Source: Nitrospirales bacterium (GTDB taxonomy: Bacteria; Nitrospirota; Nitrospiria; Nitrospirales; UBA8639). Taken from it: a stretch of 32,077 bases of DNA. Each line of letters opens with the position of its first letter. Position 1 is the first letter of the stretch. A model generated the notes under the pieces. The model made no database searches. It was given only the letters and a program-made list of their open reading frames with translations, and had not been told where the DNA came from. Positions 9,230-18,250 of this stretch are shown piece by piece. The position numbers were made by a program, and so were the translations under genes. Location of the stretch: NCBI GenBank assembly GCA_009377845.1, contig WHTE01000021.1:1-32077 (forward strand), given 5' to 3'.

Positions 9230-10243
9230 TCAGATACCCATCGAAAAAAGATTGAGATTTTCCCCAAAATGTTGCAAAGCTTTTGCTGTGATTTGTCGGC
9301 CTCGGGCCGTTCGATCCAGATATCCAGATTGAAGCAGAAATGGTTCGTAAACATCTTCTAATGTGGATTTTTCTTCTTGGACGGCTGCGGCCAATGCCTC
9401 AATGCCAACGGGCCCTCCTTTAAATTTCTCGATTATGGTCAAGAGAATTTTGCGATCCATTTCATCAAACCCTGCTTGATCGACCCCCAACCATTGTAAT
9501 GCTTCTTGTGCGACCCTTCTCGTGATGTGCCCTTGAGCTTTGACTTCTGCAAAGTCACGCACTCGTTTGATTAACCGATTGGCAATACGGGGAGTCCCAC
9601 GAGCTCGGCCGGCAATTTCTCCTGCCCCATCATCATCGATGTGGACCCCGAGAAGACTGGCGGAGCGGGCAACGATGACCTGCAGTTCTTCAGGCAGATA
9701 AAAATCCAGTCGATAGACAAGCCCAAAGCGTTCCCGCAGGGGGGAGGTGAGAGAGCCCGCTCGCGTGGTGGCTCCAATGAGGGTAAAAGGCGGGAGATCT
9801 AATTTCATGGTGCGCAGGGAGGGGCCCTGTCCAATCACCAAATCGATTTGGTAATCCTCCATGGCGGGATACAAAACCTCTTCAGCCGCTGGAGGCAATC
9901 GATGAATTTCATCGATAAACAGAACATCTCGTGGTTGGAGATTGGCCAAAATGGCGGCCAGGTCTCCCGCATGAGTGAGCACAGACCCGGAGGTAGAGCG
10001 AATCGTGCCTCCCATTTCCTTGGCGATGATATGCGCGATGGTGGTTTTACCCAATCCAGGAGGCCCATAGAAAATGGCGTGGTCCAGGGCTTCTCCTCGT
10101 CCTGTTGCAGCGTCAATACAGACCCGAAGCGATTCTTTCATCCGCTCCTGCCCGATGTACTCCGATAAGCGTTGAGGCCTAAGAGTACCCTCGAGGCTTT
10201 GTTCTTCTTCTATCAGGTGAGTGGTGAGAACCCGGTCGTCCAT
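9230..10243 (-). CDS. ruvB: Holliday junction branch-migration ATPase RuvB
   Basis: RuvB is the hexameric AAA+ motor that with RuvA drives branch migration of Holliday junctions in recombinational repair. The 337-aa length is normal. Visible motifs are Walker [10 protein letters not shown] (residues 60-68), Walker B LFIDEIH, sensor 1 GATTRAG, the arginine-finger region SPLRERFG and the C-terminal winged-helix segment ([15 protein letters not shown]). The start is taken at ATG 10243 because RuvB proteins start with a short M-[DE]-[DE]-R block before the LTTHL-type segment; a TTG at 10276 extends the frame but adds atypical sequence. No ruvA or ruvC lies next to it. The gene upstream on the same strand is an unknown exported protein, and the 204-base gap between them holds the CA/CT microsatellite. 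Confidence 0.97.
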   Translation of the reverse strand: MDDRVLTTHLIEEEQSLEGTLRPQRLSEYIGQERMKESLRVCIDAATGRGEALDHAIFYGPPGLGKTTIAHIIAKEMGGTIRSTSGSVLTHAGDLAAILANLQPRDVLFIDEIHRLPPAAEEVLYPAMEDYQIDLVIGQGPSLRTMKLDLPPFTLIGATTRAGSLTSPLRERFGLVYRLDFYLPEELQVIVARSASLLGVHIDDDGAGEIAGRARGTPRIANRLIKRVRDFAEVKAQGHITRRVAQEALQWLGVDQAGFDEMDRKILLTIIEKFKGGPVGIEALAAAVQEEKSTLEDVYEPFLLQSGYLDRTARGRQITAKALQHFGENLNLFSMGI

Positions 10244-10330
10244 AGAATAGACGGAATCAGAGTCTAAAGAGAACAATGAGATGAAATGCTTTCCCTACGA
10301 CTTTTCGAGAAAAGAGAAGGGAGAGGATGA

Positions 10331-10381
<51 letters not shown>

Positions 10382-10446
10382 GAAATGACTCAAAAACTGA
10401 AAACAGACGGGGAGGTGAGACGAAACTGCGGTCCCCAACAGGGCTC

Positions 10447-11004
10447 CTAAAACCCTGAAAATAAATCCTGACATCCAAGACAGAATTCGACATTCACTTG
10501 TCGTTCAAGGAAATTTACGAGAAATCCTTGTTTTTCATACAAGAGTTTAGCGCCCATCAGCGTTTCATTGGGGAAATCTTCCGGTCCCAAAAGATCTCGA
10601 ATTTCTTTCGTGGTTTTGGCCCCAAGGATGTGTCGGAAGATTCCACGGACTTTATGGGCAAACCGGTTATTGATAAATATTAAATCCACTTTCCCGTCAG
10701 TGATGCGAACTCCTCCCATCGCCCCAGTAGGATTTTCCTTGTCCCACAACAGAATAAAGGTTCCTTCTTGCTCTGCCCGAACACCCCCAATCCTTGCTTC
10801 GACAAGGGCTTCCACTGCAGTCGCTTCGGGGTCCCCCAATTTCACCCGGAAGAGGGAAATTTCTGATGCATTGACGTCCTTGGCATCTTCAATGCTGTTG
10901 CGAGTGAGTTCGTATGGGGCTGCCCATGTCGGTGGAGAAAAAAACAAGAGACTGATTATCATAATAAGGACAGTCCGAATACATTCTGTTTTCAGATTCT
11001 TCAT
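10447..11004 (-). CDS. Exported protein of unknown function
   Basis: A 185-aa protein with a clear Sec signal (RTVLIMIISLLFF..PPTWA, cleavage before APYEL). AAGAGGA lies about 7 bases before the ATG, supporting this start. The mature part has a compact mixed alpha/beta look (VKLGDPEATAVEALVE, GGVRITDGKVDLIFINN, then GAKTTKEIRDLLG), which resembles small periplasmic domains where a DxxxEA helix and a glycine turn recur, but I cannot name a family. The C-terminus holds a CLGC pair. It lies upstream of ruvB on the same strand and is transcribed away from uvrA. Confidence 0.6.
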   Translation of the reverse strand: MKNLKTECIRTVLIMIISLLFFSPPTWAAPYELTRNSIEDAKDVNASEISLFRVKLGDPEATAVEALVEARIGGVRAEQEGTFILLWDKENPTGAMGGVRITDGKVDLIFINNRFAHKVRGIFRHILGAKTTKEIRDLLGPEDFPNETLMGAKLLYEKQGFLVNFLERQVNVEFCLGCQDLFSGF

Positions 11005-11171
11005 GAAAATCCTCTTGAAAATGGAAACAATATTAAGGTTGGGAATGAGAAAATCGAAAGATTCCGTCTATTCAAAATGACTCCTTGGACCTGAAAGATT
11101 GTATCCGACCCTTCGTATGAGGGTCAATTCCAAAGGTCAAAGAGAGGCCGCAGTCCAGGAGATTCCTATGA

Positions 11172-11177
11172 TATAAT
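11172..11177 (+). promoter_or_regulatory. Possible -10 element abutting the uvrA start
   Basis: A perfect TATAAT ends 9 bases before the uvrA ATG. If used, transcription would begin at about 11184, giving an almost leaderless message. This fits the absence of a Shine-Dalgarno sequence in front of the ATG. No -35 box close to TTGACA is seen 16-18 bases upstream, so the call is tentative. Confidence 0.3.
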
Positions 11178-11185
11178 CGCCTCCC

Positions 11186-13702
11186 ATGACAAACTCCATC
11201 GTGATAAAAGGCGCACGCCAACATAATCTCAAGAACCTCGATCTGGAGATTCCTCGTGATCAGCTGGTGGTAATCACTGGATTAAGCGGATCTGGGAAGT
11301 CGTCTTTGGCCTTTGACACCATCTATGCCGAAGGCCAGCGGCGCTATGTCGAATCACTGTCCGCCTATGCCAGGCAATTTCTTGAGCAGATGACCAAACC
11401 CGATGTGGACTCCATTGAAGGACTTTCCCCTGCCATTTCCATCGAACAAAAGACGACGAGTCACAACCCTCGTTCCACGGTGGGGACCGTGACGGAGATC
11501 TATGATTATTTTCGTCTGTTGTTTGCCAGAATCGGACAACCTTTTTGCTATCTCTGCGGGAATGCCATTGCGGCGCAAACGGTGCAACAAATGGTGGATG
11601 CCATTCTCGGACTTCCTCCCGGTACAAAAATTCACATTCTGGCTCCCATTGTGCGAGGACGCAAAGGGGAATATCGAAAAGAATTACTGGCAGCTCGCAA
11701 GGCTGGGTTTGTTCGCGTGCGCATTGATGGGGTGATTCGGGATCTCGGGGAGTCTTTTAATTTACATAAACAACGTAAGCATACAATTGAGATTGTGATT
11801 GATCGACTCATTGTCAAGTCAGAGGCCGGTGTGGCGCGTCGTTTGGCGGATTCGGTAGAAACTGCGCTCAAGATGGCGCAGGGTCTCGTGGGGGTGCTGA
11901 CGGAAGATAATCAGATTCAAGTCTATAGCGAACACCTGGCCTGTATCCAGTGTGGCGTCAGCTATTCGGAAATTTCCCCACGAATTTTTTCATTTAACAG
12001 CCCCCATGGGGCGTGTACTGGATGCGATGGGATTGGGTATGAAGCTTCCAGTCATTCGGAATGGGAGGAATGGACCTTCGACACCCCCTGCAATATATGC
12101 GGCGGAGGCCGACTTAAGAAGGAAAGCCTCTCCATCAAAATCGGAGGGCAGTCCATTGCAGAAGTGACCCATATGTCTGTACGGAACACCTTGGTATTTA
12201 TGGATGCGTTAGCCCTCACCGATCGGGAGCAGATGATTGGGCAGCGGGTTCTGAAGGAGATTCGAGAACGGTTGGAATTTTTGCTCAACGTCGGATTGGC
12301 CTACCTCACCTTGGATCGTCCTTCTGCCACATTGTCCGGAGGAGAAGGGCAACGGATTCGATTAGCCACCCAAATCGGATCGGGATTGGTCGGGATGTTG
12401 TATATCCTGGATGAACCCAGTATCGGGTTGCATCAGCGGGATCACCGACGGTTACTCCAAACGTTGTTACGATTGCGGGATATGGGGAATACCGTCGTGG
12501 TAGTTGAGCACGACGCCGAAACCATGCGCGCTGCCGACTATTTGTTGGATTTAGGGCCAGGGGCCGGTGTGGAAGGCGGGCAGTTAGTCGCCTATGGCCC
12601 TCCCTCGGTGGTGATGGCTCATCCAGGATCGCTGACCGGCCAATACCTGAATGGGAGTCGCCGGGTGTGCTTACCTCATCGCGCCCGGCAAGCCAAAGGG
12701 TTGTTGACTGTCGTTGGCGCGGAGAAACACAATCTTCAGCACGTGACCGTAAACTTTCCGTTGGGAATGTTGACCTGTGTGACCGGTGTGTCAGGGTCAG
12801 GAAAAAGTACCCTGGTCGTGGATGTGTTGTTCCGATCCCTGGGGCAGGGCTTCTCCCAGAAGAAACCGGTGTTTGAAGGATGTCGGGAGATACGCGGACT
12901 TGAACAGCTGGATAAACTTATCGATATTGATCAGTCCCCGATCGGCCGAACTCCTCGTTCGAATCCCGCCACTTATACCGGCCTCTTTAGTTTTATTCGT
13001 GATCTGTTCGCGCAATTACCGGAGTCTCGTGTGCGCGGCTACAAGCCTGGCCGCTACAGTTTCAATGTGAAAGGTGGGCGATGCGAGGCTTGCCAGGGTG
13101 ATGGCCTGATTAAAATTGAAATGCATTTTCTCCCGGATATTTATGTGACCTGTGAGGCCTGTAAGGGTCAACGATACAATCGAGAAACCTTGGATGTGAC
13201 GTACAAGGGGAGAACAATCGCAGAAGTGTTGGACATGACGGTGGCCGAGGCCTTGGAGTTTTTTGTAAACATTCCGCCAATCCGCAACCGGCTGCAAACG
13301 TTATCAGATGTCGGTCTGCATTACATTAAACTCGGGCAATCGGCGACAACCTTGTCAGGAGGGGAAGCTCAGCGGGTAAAGCTTTCCAAGGAACTCTCGA
13401 AACGTCCAACTGGTCGGACTCTCTATATTCTCGACGAGCCTACCACGGGACTGCATTTTGTGGATATTCAACGGTTGTTGGATGTGCTCGACCGGCTGGT
13501 GGAGACCGGAAATACCGTCCTTGTCATTGAACATAATGTCGAGGTGATTCGGAACGCGGATTGGATCATCGACCTGGGGCCGGAAGGTGGAGATCAAGGA
13601 GGATTTGTGGTCGCGGAGGGAACTCCGCAATCCGTGATGCAGGTCATGGCATCACGGACAGGGCAGGTGTTACTGGAAGATAGTGAGGGTCGAGCGTCCT
13701 AA
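11186..13702 (+). CDS. uvrA: Excinuclease ABC subunit UvrA lacking the insertion domain
   Basis: UvrA is the dimeric ABC ATPase that finds bulky DNA lesions and loads UvrB in nucleotide excision repair. Both ATPase modules are complete: Walker A at 32-39 (GLSGSGKS), signature LSGGEGQR, Walker [13 protein letters not shown]; then a second Walker A GVSGSGKS, signature LSGGEAQR and [11 protein letters not shown]. The UvrB-binding domain (about residues 118-245) is present, so this is not the UvrA2 type. The zinc Cys pairs C253/C256 and C277/C280 are present, as is the later CEAC..CEAC module. At 838 aa it is about 100 residues shorter than the usual 930-960. Between GACTGCDG and [12 protein letters not shown] only about 18 residues remain where most UvrAs carry the DNA-contacting insertion domain. 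Confidence 0.96.
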   Translation: MTNSIVIKGARQHNLKNLDLEIPRDQLVVITGLSGSGKSSLAFDTIYAEGQRRYVESLSAYARQFLEQMTKPDVDSIEGLSPAISIEQKTTSHNPRSTVGTVTEIYDYFRLLFARIGQPFCYLCGNAIAAQTVQQMVDAILGLPPGTKIHILAPIVRGRKGEYRKELLAARKAGFVRVRIDGVIRDLGESFNLHKQRKHTIEIVIDRLIVKSEAGVARRLADSVETALKMAQGLVGVLTEDNQIQVYSEHLACIQCGVSYSEISPRIFSFNSPHGACTGCDGIGYEASSHSEWEEWTFDTPCNICGGGRLKKESLSIKIGGQSIAEVTHMSVRNTLVFMDALALTDREQMIGQRVLKEIRERLEFLLNVGLAYLTLDRPSATLSGGEGQRIRLATQIGSGLVGMLYILDEPSIGLHQRDHRRLLQTLLRLRDMGNTVVVVEHDAETMRAADYLLDLGPGAGVEGGQLVAYGPPSVVMAHPGSLTGQYLNGSRRVCLPHRARQAKGLLTVVGAEKHNLQHVTVNFPLGMLTCVTGVSGSGKSTLVVDVLFRSLGQGFSQKKPVFEGCREIRGLEQLDKLIDIDQSPIGRTPRSNPATYTGLFSFIRDLFAQLPESRVRGYKPGRYSFNVKGGRCEACQGDGLIKIEMHFLPDIYVTCEACKGQRYNRETLDVTYKGRTIAEVLDMTVAEALEFFVNIPPIRNRLQTLSDVGLHYIKLGQSATTLSGGEAQRVKLSKELSKRPTGRTLYILDEPTTGLHFVDIQRLLDVLDRLVETGNTVLVIEHNVEVIRNADWIIDLGPEGGDQGGFVVAEGTPQSVMQVMASRTGQVLLEDSEGRAS

Positions 13703-13708
13703 GGGGAT

Positions 13709-13888
13709 CTAGGGTTTTTTCTTATAAATATTCAGCCCGATTTTCTCTTCTCGACCTGGTATCGAAACATTGCCTTCGGTTGAGGCAATGATCGTCGTTT
13801 TGCCCGATGAAGAAGGGCCAAAGTCTTTCGACAGGTCTACCTTAATCGTCAACATCGTTCCGTCGACAGTCAATTCCACGTTTTTCAT
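13709..13888 (-). CDS. Conserved-looking 59-aa small protein
   Basis: This gene is short but well supported. ATG at 13886-13888 is preceded by GGAGAGG with 8-base spacing, and the frame reads cleanly for 59 codons to TAG at 13709. The product starts MKNVELTVDGTMLTIKVDLS, continues KDFGPSSSGKTTIIASTEG and ends GLNIYKKKP. It looks like a tiny beta-rich domain with alternating hydrophobic strands and a Gly/Ser loop (GPSSSGKT). That loop is not a P-loop, because the upstream Gly spacing is wrong. From memory, similar small proteins occur in Nitrospira and some deltaproteobacteria, always hypothetical. It converges on uvrA, leaving only 6 bases between the stop codons. Confidence 0.75.
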   Translation of the reverse strand: MKNVELTVDGTMLTIKVDLSKDFGPSSSGKTTIIASTEGNVSIPGREEKIGLNIYKKKP

Positions 13889-13952
13889 GTGTGTATCCTC
13901 TCCATAATTTAAATCAATAAATGTTCAAGGGTGGCTGGGACGTAGAGCTGCC

Positions 13953-14294
13953 TTATTCCGACAGGCCCGCGAGGACCAAGAGTGCTCCGGCTCCAATCGT
14001 ATAGGGAATGACGCAGGTGTATAACACCGATTCAAGGGAAGAGTGTCTCCATTTGGAAGTAGGCCGTGACATGTCATTCTTAAAAATAAATTCATAGGAA
14101 AAAATCAGCATGCCAATGGTCAGAACAATCACCCGACTGGTTCGAGGCCAAGTGTAGAGGCCGACTAAGAGATAGCTGGCCGTATGAAATCCGCTAAACG
14201 CACAGAGGACTGGAGCCAGAAAAAAATAGAGAAATGACGCTGATAATCGATGAGATCCCATAGCTCGTGGGAATGGAGGCCCTGGATGTCCCAT
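13953..14294 (-). CDS. Small integral membrane protein, coupled to the zinc-finger gene
   Basis: Starting at ATG 14294 the product has 113 aa and three likely transmembrane helices (LYFFLAPVLCAFSGF with YLLVGLYTW, then VIVLTIGMLIFSYEFIF, and VIPYTIGAGALLVLAGL), with a basic hydrophilic loop (DMSRPTSKWRHSS) between helices two and three. The start codon overlaps the stop of the upstream zinc-finger gene as TAATG, so translation is probably coupled. The frame stays open to 14420, but those residues overlap the zinc-finger gene and look like shadow sequence. An alternative start is ATG 14261. The family is not recognised. The tight pairing suggests the two products act together. Confidence 0.65.
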   Translation of the reverse strand: MGHPGPPFPRAMGSHRLSASFLYFFLAPVLCAFSGFHTASYLLVGLYTWPRTSRVIVLTIGMLIFSYEFIFKNDMSRPTSKWRHSSLESVLYTCVIPYTIGAGALLVLAGLSE

Positions 14295-14578
14295 TATTTG
14301 ACTGCGGCAGGTACCGAAGGCTTGGACATTCCAGCTGGGGAAGGAGGCTGTTGAACTGCGCAGGTTTTGCACACACGAGGGCGCCTTTTCAGGTAAGAGA
14401 CTTTCCCGCTGGCAAGGCAACTATAATGAACGAACCGTTCACAGAGGCTGCAACGAGACCATCCTCCACGGAGCATGGTGAGGTTCCGGTACAGACCTTC
14501 GTGACACACCCCGCACGTTTCGGGTTCGATGCCCAGTAACAGGGGTTCCCATTCTCCGCCTCGATTTCGAATGCTCAT
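14294..14578 (-). CDS. C4HC3 (PHD/RING-like) zinc-finger protein
   Basis: A 94-aa cytoplasmic protein. Eight potential zinc ligands are visible: C22-x2-C25, C43-x2-C46, H51-x2-C54 and C70-x2-C73, i.e. the order C4HC3 with the spacing seen in PHD fingers (a short C-x2-C, a loop of 17, C-x2-C-x4-H-x2-C, a loop of 15, C-x2-C). The residue two before the third pair of ligands is aromatic (FVHYSC), as is common in treble-clef folds. The basic stretch KVSYLKRRPR lies between the H-C pair and the last C-x2-C. PHD fingers are mainly eukaryotic, so this may be an independent treble-clef ribbon. It overlaps the next gene by one base (TAATG). No clear ribosome site is seen before ATG 14578. Confidence 0.7.
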   Translation of the reverse strand: MSIRNRGGEWEPLLLGIEPETCGVCHEGLYRNLTMLRGGWSRCSLCERFVHYSCLASGKVSYLKRRPRVCKTCAVQQPPSPAGMSKPSVPAAVK

Positions 14579-14751
14579 GGTGGAAAAGTATACTGAGTGG
14601 CTCCGATGAAAACAATGAGGACCACTCTGAGGGACCGTTTACTGGCCTCATACCCACACGTCCTATGGTCACAATTTGACACTCCAAAAATCCTTTTGAT
14701 AGGGTCCCCAACGACCTTTTCTATCCTTCCACGGCGCGTATTCATTCCTTT

Positions 14752-15642
14752 GTGAACATTCAAGCCTATTTAGACCAACAGCGCCAACGGGTTGACCAGT
14801 TTCTGGAGCGGAGCGTTCCTCCGCCCTCGGTCCATCCTCACCGACTGTATGAGTCCATGCGGTATAGTCTGTTGGGTGGAGGCAAACGCATTCGTCCGAT
14901 TTTGACTATTGCCGCCGCCCAAGCTTTGGGATATGACCATGATGCCATGTTGCCATTTGCCGCTTCTTTAGAGTTTGTGCATACCTATTCTCTTATTCAT
15001 GATGATCTCCCCGCAATGGATGACGATGATTTTAGGCGGGGCCGGTTAACCAACCACAAGGTATTCGGGGACGGCATGGCGATCTTGGCCGGTGATGCGT
15101 TGTTGACCATGGCGTTTGAGTTATGCAGCCTGGGTGATGGCACAGACGGCTTCTCAGCTGCTCAACAGTTGGACATTGTGCGGGAATTAGCACTCGGTTC
15201 TGGTCACCAAGGAATGGTGGGTGGGCAGGTGATGGATATCCAGGCCGAAAACCAGGAGATTGATCTGGCTCATCTCCAGCAAATTCACACTTTTAAAACG
15301 GGGCGTCTGATTCGAGCCGCAGTCCGCATCGGCGGCATTATCGGCAAGGCGACCACTCCACAGATGCAATGTTTAACCGACTATTCGGAGGATATTGGGC
15401 TGGCTTTTCAAATTGCCGACGATGTCCTGAACATGGTGGGGACTCGGGAGGAATTGGGAAAGGACGCCGGGACGGATGAAAAGAGAGGGAAGCAGACCTA
15501 TCCTACATTTTTTGGAGTTGAAGGCGCCAGACAACTGGGAGAAGAATGCGTCCAGCGGGCCATTAAGCAATTGGAATCGTTAGATAGACAGGCAGATCCC
15601 TTGCGGCACATTGCAACCTATATTATGGCGCGGCGGCACTGA
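14752..15642 (+). CDS. ispA: Polyprenyl (farnesyl/geranylgeranyl) diphosphate synthase
   Basis: Condenses IPP with allylic diphosphates to make the C15/C20 precursors for hopanoids, carotenoids and quinones. The 296-aa length fits. The first Asp-rich motif is DDLPAMDDDD at residues 84-93, after GGGKRIRP; the second is DDVLN at 223-227, where the third Asp is Asn (seen also in some GGPP synthases), followed by GKDAGTDEKRGKQTYP. The start codon is GTG at 14752 with no obvious Shine-Dalgarno sequence; no alternative start keeps the N-terminal helix. Downstream lie hpnA (134 bases on) and a carotenoid gene, both isoprenoid-related. Chain length cannot be told from the sequence by eye, so the symbol is a best guess. 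Confidence 0.9.
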   Translation: MNIQAYLDQQRQRVDQFLERSVPPPSVHPHRLYESMRYSLLGGGKRIRPILTIAAAQALGYDHDAMLPFAASLEFVHTYSLIHDDLPAMDDDDFRRGRLTNHKVFGDGMAILAGDALLTMAFELCSLGDGTDGFSAAQQLDIVRELALGSGHQGMVGGQVMDIQAENQEIDLAHLQQIHTFKTGRLIRAAVRIGGIIGKATTPQMQCLTDYSEDIGLAFQIADDVLNMVGTREELGKDAGTDEKRGKQTYPTFFGVEGARQLGEECVQRAIKQLESLDRQADPLRHIATYIMARRH

Positions 15643-15775
15643 GCGACCGTTGTAGGGCGCAACGGCAATCGAAAACGATTTCACGAACTTTCTCTGCTCC
15701 TTCTAATTTGAAGCCGTCTTCTGCTTTCGTGTACCGCTGGGCTTTTATTGAACGCATCTTCAACTTCAGGTTGTT

Positions 15776-16762
15776 ATGAAAGTACTCATTACAGGGTCAT
15801 CGGGGTTCATTGGGACTGCAGTGACACGAGCTGTGGTTGCTCATGGCGATGAGGTCCGCGTACTGATTCGGCCCACCAGTAATCTGAAAAACCTTGAGGG
15901 ATTAGACGTCGAAACAATTCACGGGGATTTGCAAGACCCTCAGTCGCTAAAGAAAGCGATAGCCGGCTGCCAAGGCCTTTATCATGTGGCGGCGCATTAT
16001 GCGTTGTGGGATCAGGACCCTGCCACCTTTTATAAGATAAATGTAGCAGGCACAAAAAATTTGTTATGCGCAGCAGGGGAGGCGGGCGTTAAACGAATCG
16101 TCTACACCAGTACGATTGGTGCGATCGGGTTGCCTGATAATGGGGGCCTCGGGAATGAATCACTCTTCCCAGCGTTGGCCCAACTGTCAGGCGATTACAA
16201 ACGATCAAAGTTTTTGGCCGAGCAAGAAGTCTTAAAGATGGCTCAACAGGGACTGCCGGTGATAATCGTGAATCCGACGGCTCCGGTGGGAGAACGGGAT
16301 GTCAAACCCACTCCAACCGGACAGATCATTGTCGATTTTATGCGTGGCCGAATGTTTGCGTATATTGAAACCGGGATGAATTTAGTGGATGTTGAGGATG
16401 TCGCCATTGGACATGTACATGCCATGGAACGCGGTCGAGTCGGCGAGAGGTATATTCTGGGCAATCAAAATCTTACACTGAGAGGAATTTGTCAGATGCT
16501 CAGTCGATTGACCGGAGTTCCCGCCCCGCGCCTTCGATTGCCTTGGCGACTGGTGCTTCCCCTGGCATACGTGAATCAATGGACTGCCAACCTGGTGACC
16601 CACAGACCACCCCGAATTCCTTTGGAAGGGGTGCGGATGGCCAAGTACCGCATGCATTATGATTGCAGCAAGGCCCGACAGGAACTTGCTCTGCCCCAAA
16701 CCCCGGTGGAAACGTCTCTGAAGAAAGCCGTGCAGTGGTTTCGCCGGCACGGATACGACTGA
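15776..16762 (+). CDS. hpnA: Hopanoid-associated NAD-dependent epimerase/reductase HpnA
   Basis: An extended SDR protein of 328 aa. The Rossmann motif is GSSGFIG (7-13), and the catalytic Tyr141-x3-Lys145 is seen in GDYKRSK. The stretch NPTAPVGERDVKPTPTG and the LVDVEDVAIGH block are characteristic of HpnA, the sugar epimerase/reductase-like protein of hopanoid clusters; they separate it from generic dihydroflavonol reductases. Its role in hopanoid side-chain formation is family knowledge and not well defined. It sits between a prenyl diphosphate synthase and a carotenoid gene, which supports an isoprenoid role. The ATG at 15776 has only a weak AGG upstream. No squalene-hopene cyclase is in the window. 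Confidence 0.85.
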   Translation: MKVLITGSSGFIGTAVTRAVVAHGDEVRVLIRPTSNLKNLEGLDVETIHGDLQDPQSLKKAIAGCQGLYHVAAHYALWDQDPATFYKINVAGTKNLLCAAGEAGVKRIVYTSTIGAIGLPDNGGLGNESLFPALAQLSGDYKRSKFLAEQEVLKMAQQGLPVIIVNPTAPVGERDVKPTPTGQIIVDFMRGRMFAYIETGMNLVDVEDVAIGHVHAMERGRVGERYILGNQNLTLRGICQMLSRLTGVPAPRLRLPWRLVLPLAYVNQWTANLVTHRPPRIPLEGVRMAKYRMHYDCSKARQELALPQTPVETSLKKAVQWFRRHGYD

Positions 16763-16807
16763 TCTCTTCTCCGCCAGCCTTGGTCATCTCCATAACGAAG
16801 CCAAATT

Positions 16808-17500
16808 TTGGAATTCATTTTTCTCCTCGCCAACACCCTCTTTCTCAGGTCATATGTTTTTGTCTTTTTAGTGTTCTCCTTGTATGCTGGGCAAAAACTC
16901 TTAGGGTGGCGGCGGACCGGCCGGTTGTTCGGCCTCACATGAGCCACCGCCTTTATCTGTGAATATGCCTCGACCCGAATCGGTATCCCCTTTGGCGAGT
17001 ATTTTTATACGGGTTCAACTCAAGGCTATGAGTTGTACCTTTCAAATATCCCGTTCATGGATTCCCTCTCCTTCTCGTTTTTATTGTTTGCCAGCTACTG
17101 TCTGGCCCTGGTTTTTGTGTTACCGCCCGCGAAACGAGCGGGGCAACATGGATGGCTGTTCGATTCGGCGTTAAGGACCTCGTGGCCCGTTGTGAGCTTA
17201 ACTGTGGTGTTGTTTACCTTTTCGGATGTCGTGATCGATCCGGTGGCCCTTCAGGGTGAACGATGGTTTCTGAGAAAGATTTACGGCTACCCCCAGGAGG
17301 CAGTGTATTTTGGTATTCCCCTCGCGAATTTTGCGGGATGGGCCGTCGTCGGATTCCTCTCTCTTCTGGGCTATTGTTGGTTGGAACGGGGTCCTTATGC
17401 ATCAGATCCAATTCCCCGGGAGGTGGTGAAATGGGAGTTGCTCCTGGGCATTGGCCTCTATTACGGCGTTTTGGCCTTTAACTTAAGTGTGACCTTTTGA
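16808..17500 (+). pseudogene. CruF-type carotenoid biosynthesis membrane protein with in-frame TGA
   Basis: One continuous frame reads as a complete Caroten_synth-family (CruF/bisanhydrobacterioruberin hydratase-like) polytopic protein. It begins EFIFLLANTLFLRSYVF and runs on through LGWRRTGRLFGLT, then a TGA at 16940-16942, then ATAFICEYASTRIGIPFGEYF, MDSLSFSFLLFASYCLA and the family core DVVIDPVALQG..IYGYPQEAVYFGIPLANFAGW, and ends at TGA 17498. Family proteins have an aromatic residue, usually Trp, at the TGA site. No start codon with a ribosome site lies between the TGA and TTG 17033, which would remove the first helices. The upstream start is unclear (TTG 16808 proposed). It is either recently inactivated or an assembly error. 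It would have used carotenoids made from the prenyl synthase products. Confidence 0.75.
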
Positions 17501-17701
17501 ATTGGCGAAGTGCTGATGGGCATTGTGGGTTGCTTTATTTTTTTCCCTCTGACCGCAGTCCTTCTCAGTACCTTGTGGAGAGGATTGTCCTGTTCTAGAG
17601 TGTACGAACCTTGAGGCGACAGGATCTCTTTCCAAAGAGGTTTCCGATGCCATTGGCGGTTGTGGCTTGAGGCTACGGCCCAGGGTCGGTATGATGCAGG
17701 C

Positions 17702-18103
17702 ATGAAGGGATTCCTTATTCGATGTGTGATCACTGGGTTCGCAGTGTTACTGGCAAGCCAGGTGATCCCTGGCATTGAAATCACCGGTTTAGCTTCGGGA
17801 ATCGCGGCAGTGGTCATTCTTTCATTTCTTAATGCCATCATCCGCCCCATTCTCTATTTGCTTTCGGCTCCGTTTATTCTCGTGACGTTGGGATTATTCG
17901 TGGTTCTCATTAATGGGTTTCTACTCTATCTGGTGTCAGTATTAGTCAAAGGGTTCATGGTCTCCGGATTTTGGCCAGCGGTGGGGGGTACGTTGATCAT
18001 TAGTATCGTGAGTGCGGTGTTAAATCTCTGGATCTCCGAGCAAGGCCGAATAGAAATTGTCACTCATGCTTCATCCGGTCGAAAAATCCGACATATTAAT
18101 TAA
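17702..18103 (+). CDS. Phage holin superfamily IV (YvlD-type) membrane protein
   Basis: A 133-aa protein with four transmembrane helices: FLIRCVITGFAVLLASQVI, ASGIAAVVILSFLNAIIRPILYLL, ILVTLGLFVVLINGFLLYLVSVL and FWPAVGGTLIISIVSAVLNL. The NAIIRPIL segment and the PxILVTLGLFxxxINxFLL block are diagnostic of the Mycobacterial-4TMS/phage-holin-IV family (PF04020), which despite its name is mostly chromosomal and of unclear envelope role. The start at ATG 17702 is chosen so that the first helix begins near the N-terminus; GCAGG just upstream is a weak ribosome site. A longer frame from 17660 adds residues without hydrophobic character. It stands alone between the carotenoid gene and the sensor kinase. 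Confidence 0.85.
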   Translation: MKGFLIRCVITGFAVLLASQVIPGIEITGLASGIAAVVILSFLNAIIRPILYLLSAPFILVTLGLFVVLINGFLLYLVSVLVKGFMVSGFWPAVGGTLIISIVSAVLNLWISEQGRIEIVTHASSGRKIRHIN

Positions 18104-18250
18104 TTAACTGTAAAAAACATTGGGGGTCTCATCTTAAGCTGACGAGAGATCCACGAACATATCGGGTGCTGGGGAAAGAACCGTTCCTCTTTTTCCAACG
18201 TGCCCCATCGACATTCACTGTCCGGAATAATTCTGAGAGGAAACGCATGC

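Noticed and set aside
12955-12975. tRNA-like T-arm sequence (GTTCGAATCCC)
   Set aside because: It lies in uvrA and encodes the conserved [10 protein letters not shown] segment; no cloverleaf around it.
17516-17614. 32-codon plus-strand frame after the carotenoid gene
   Set aside because: Hydrophobic but very short, with no clear ribosome site or family.
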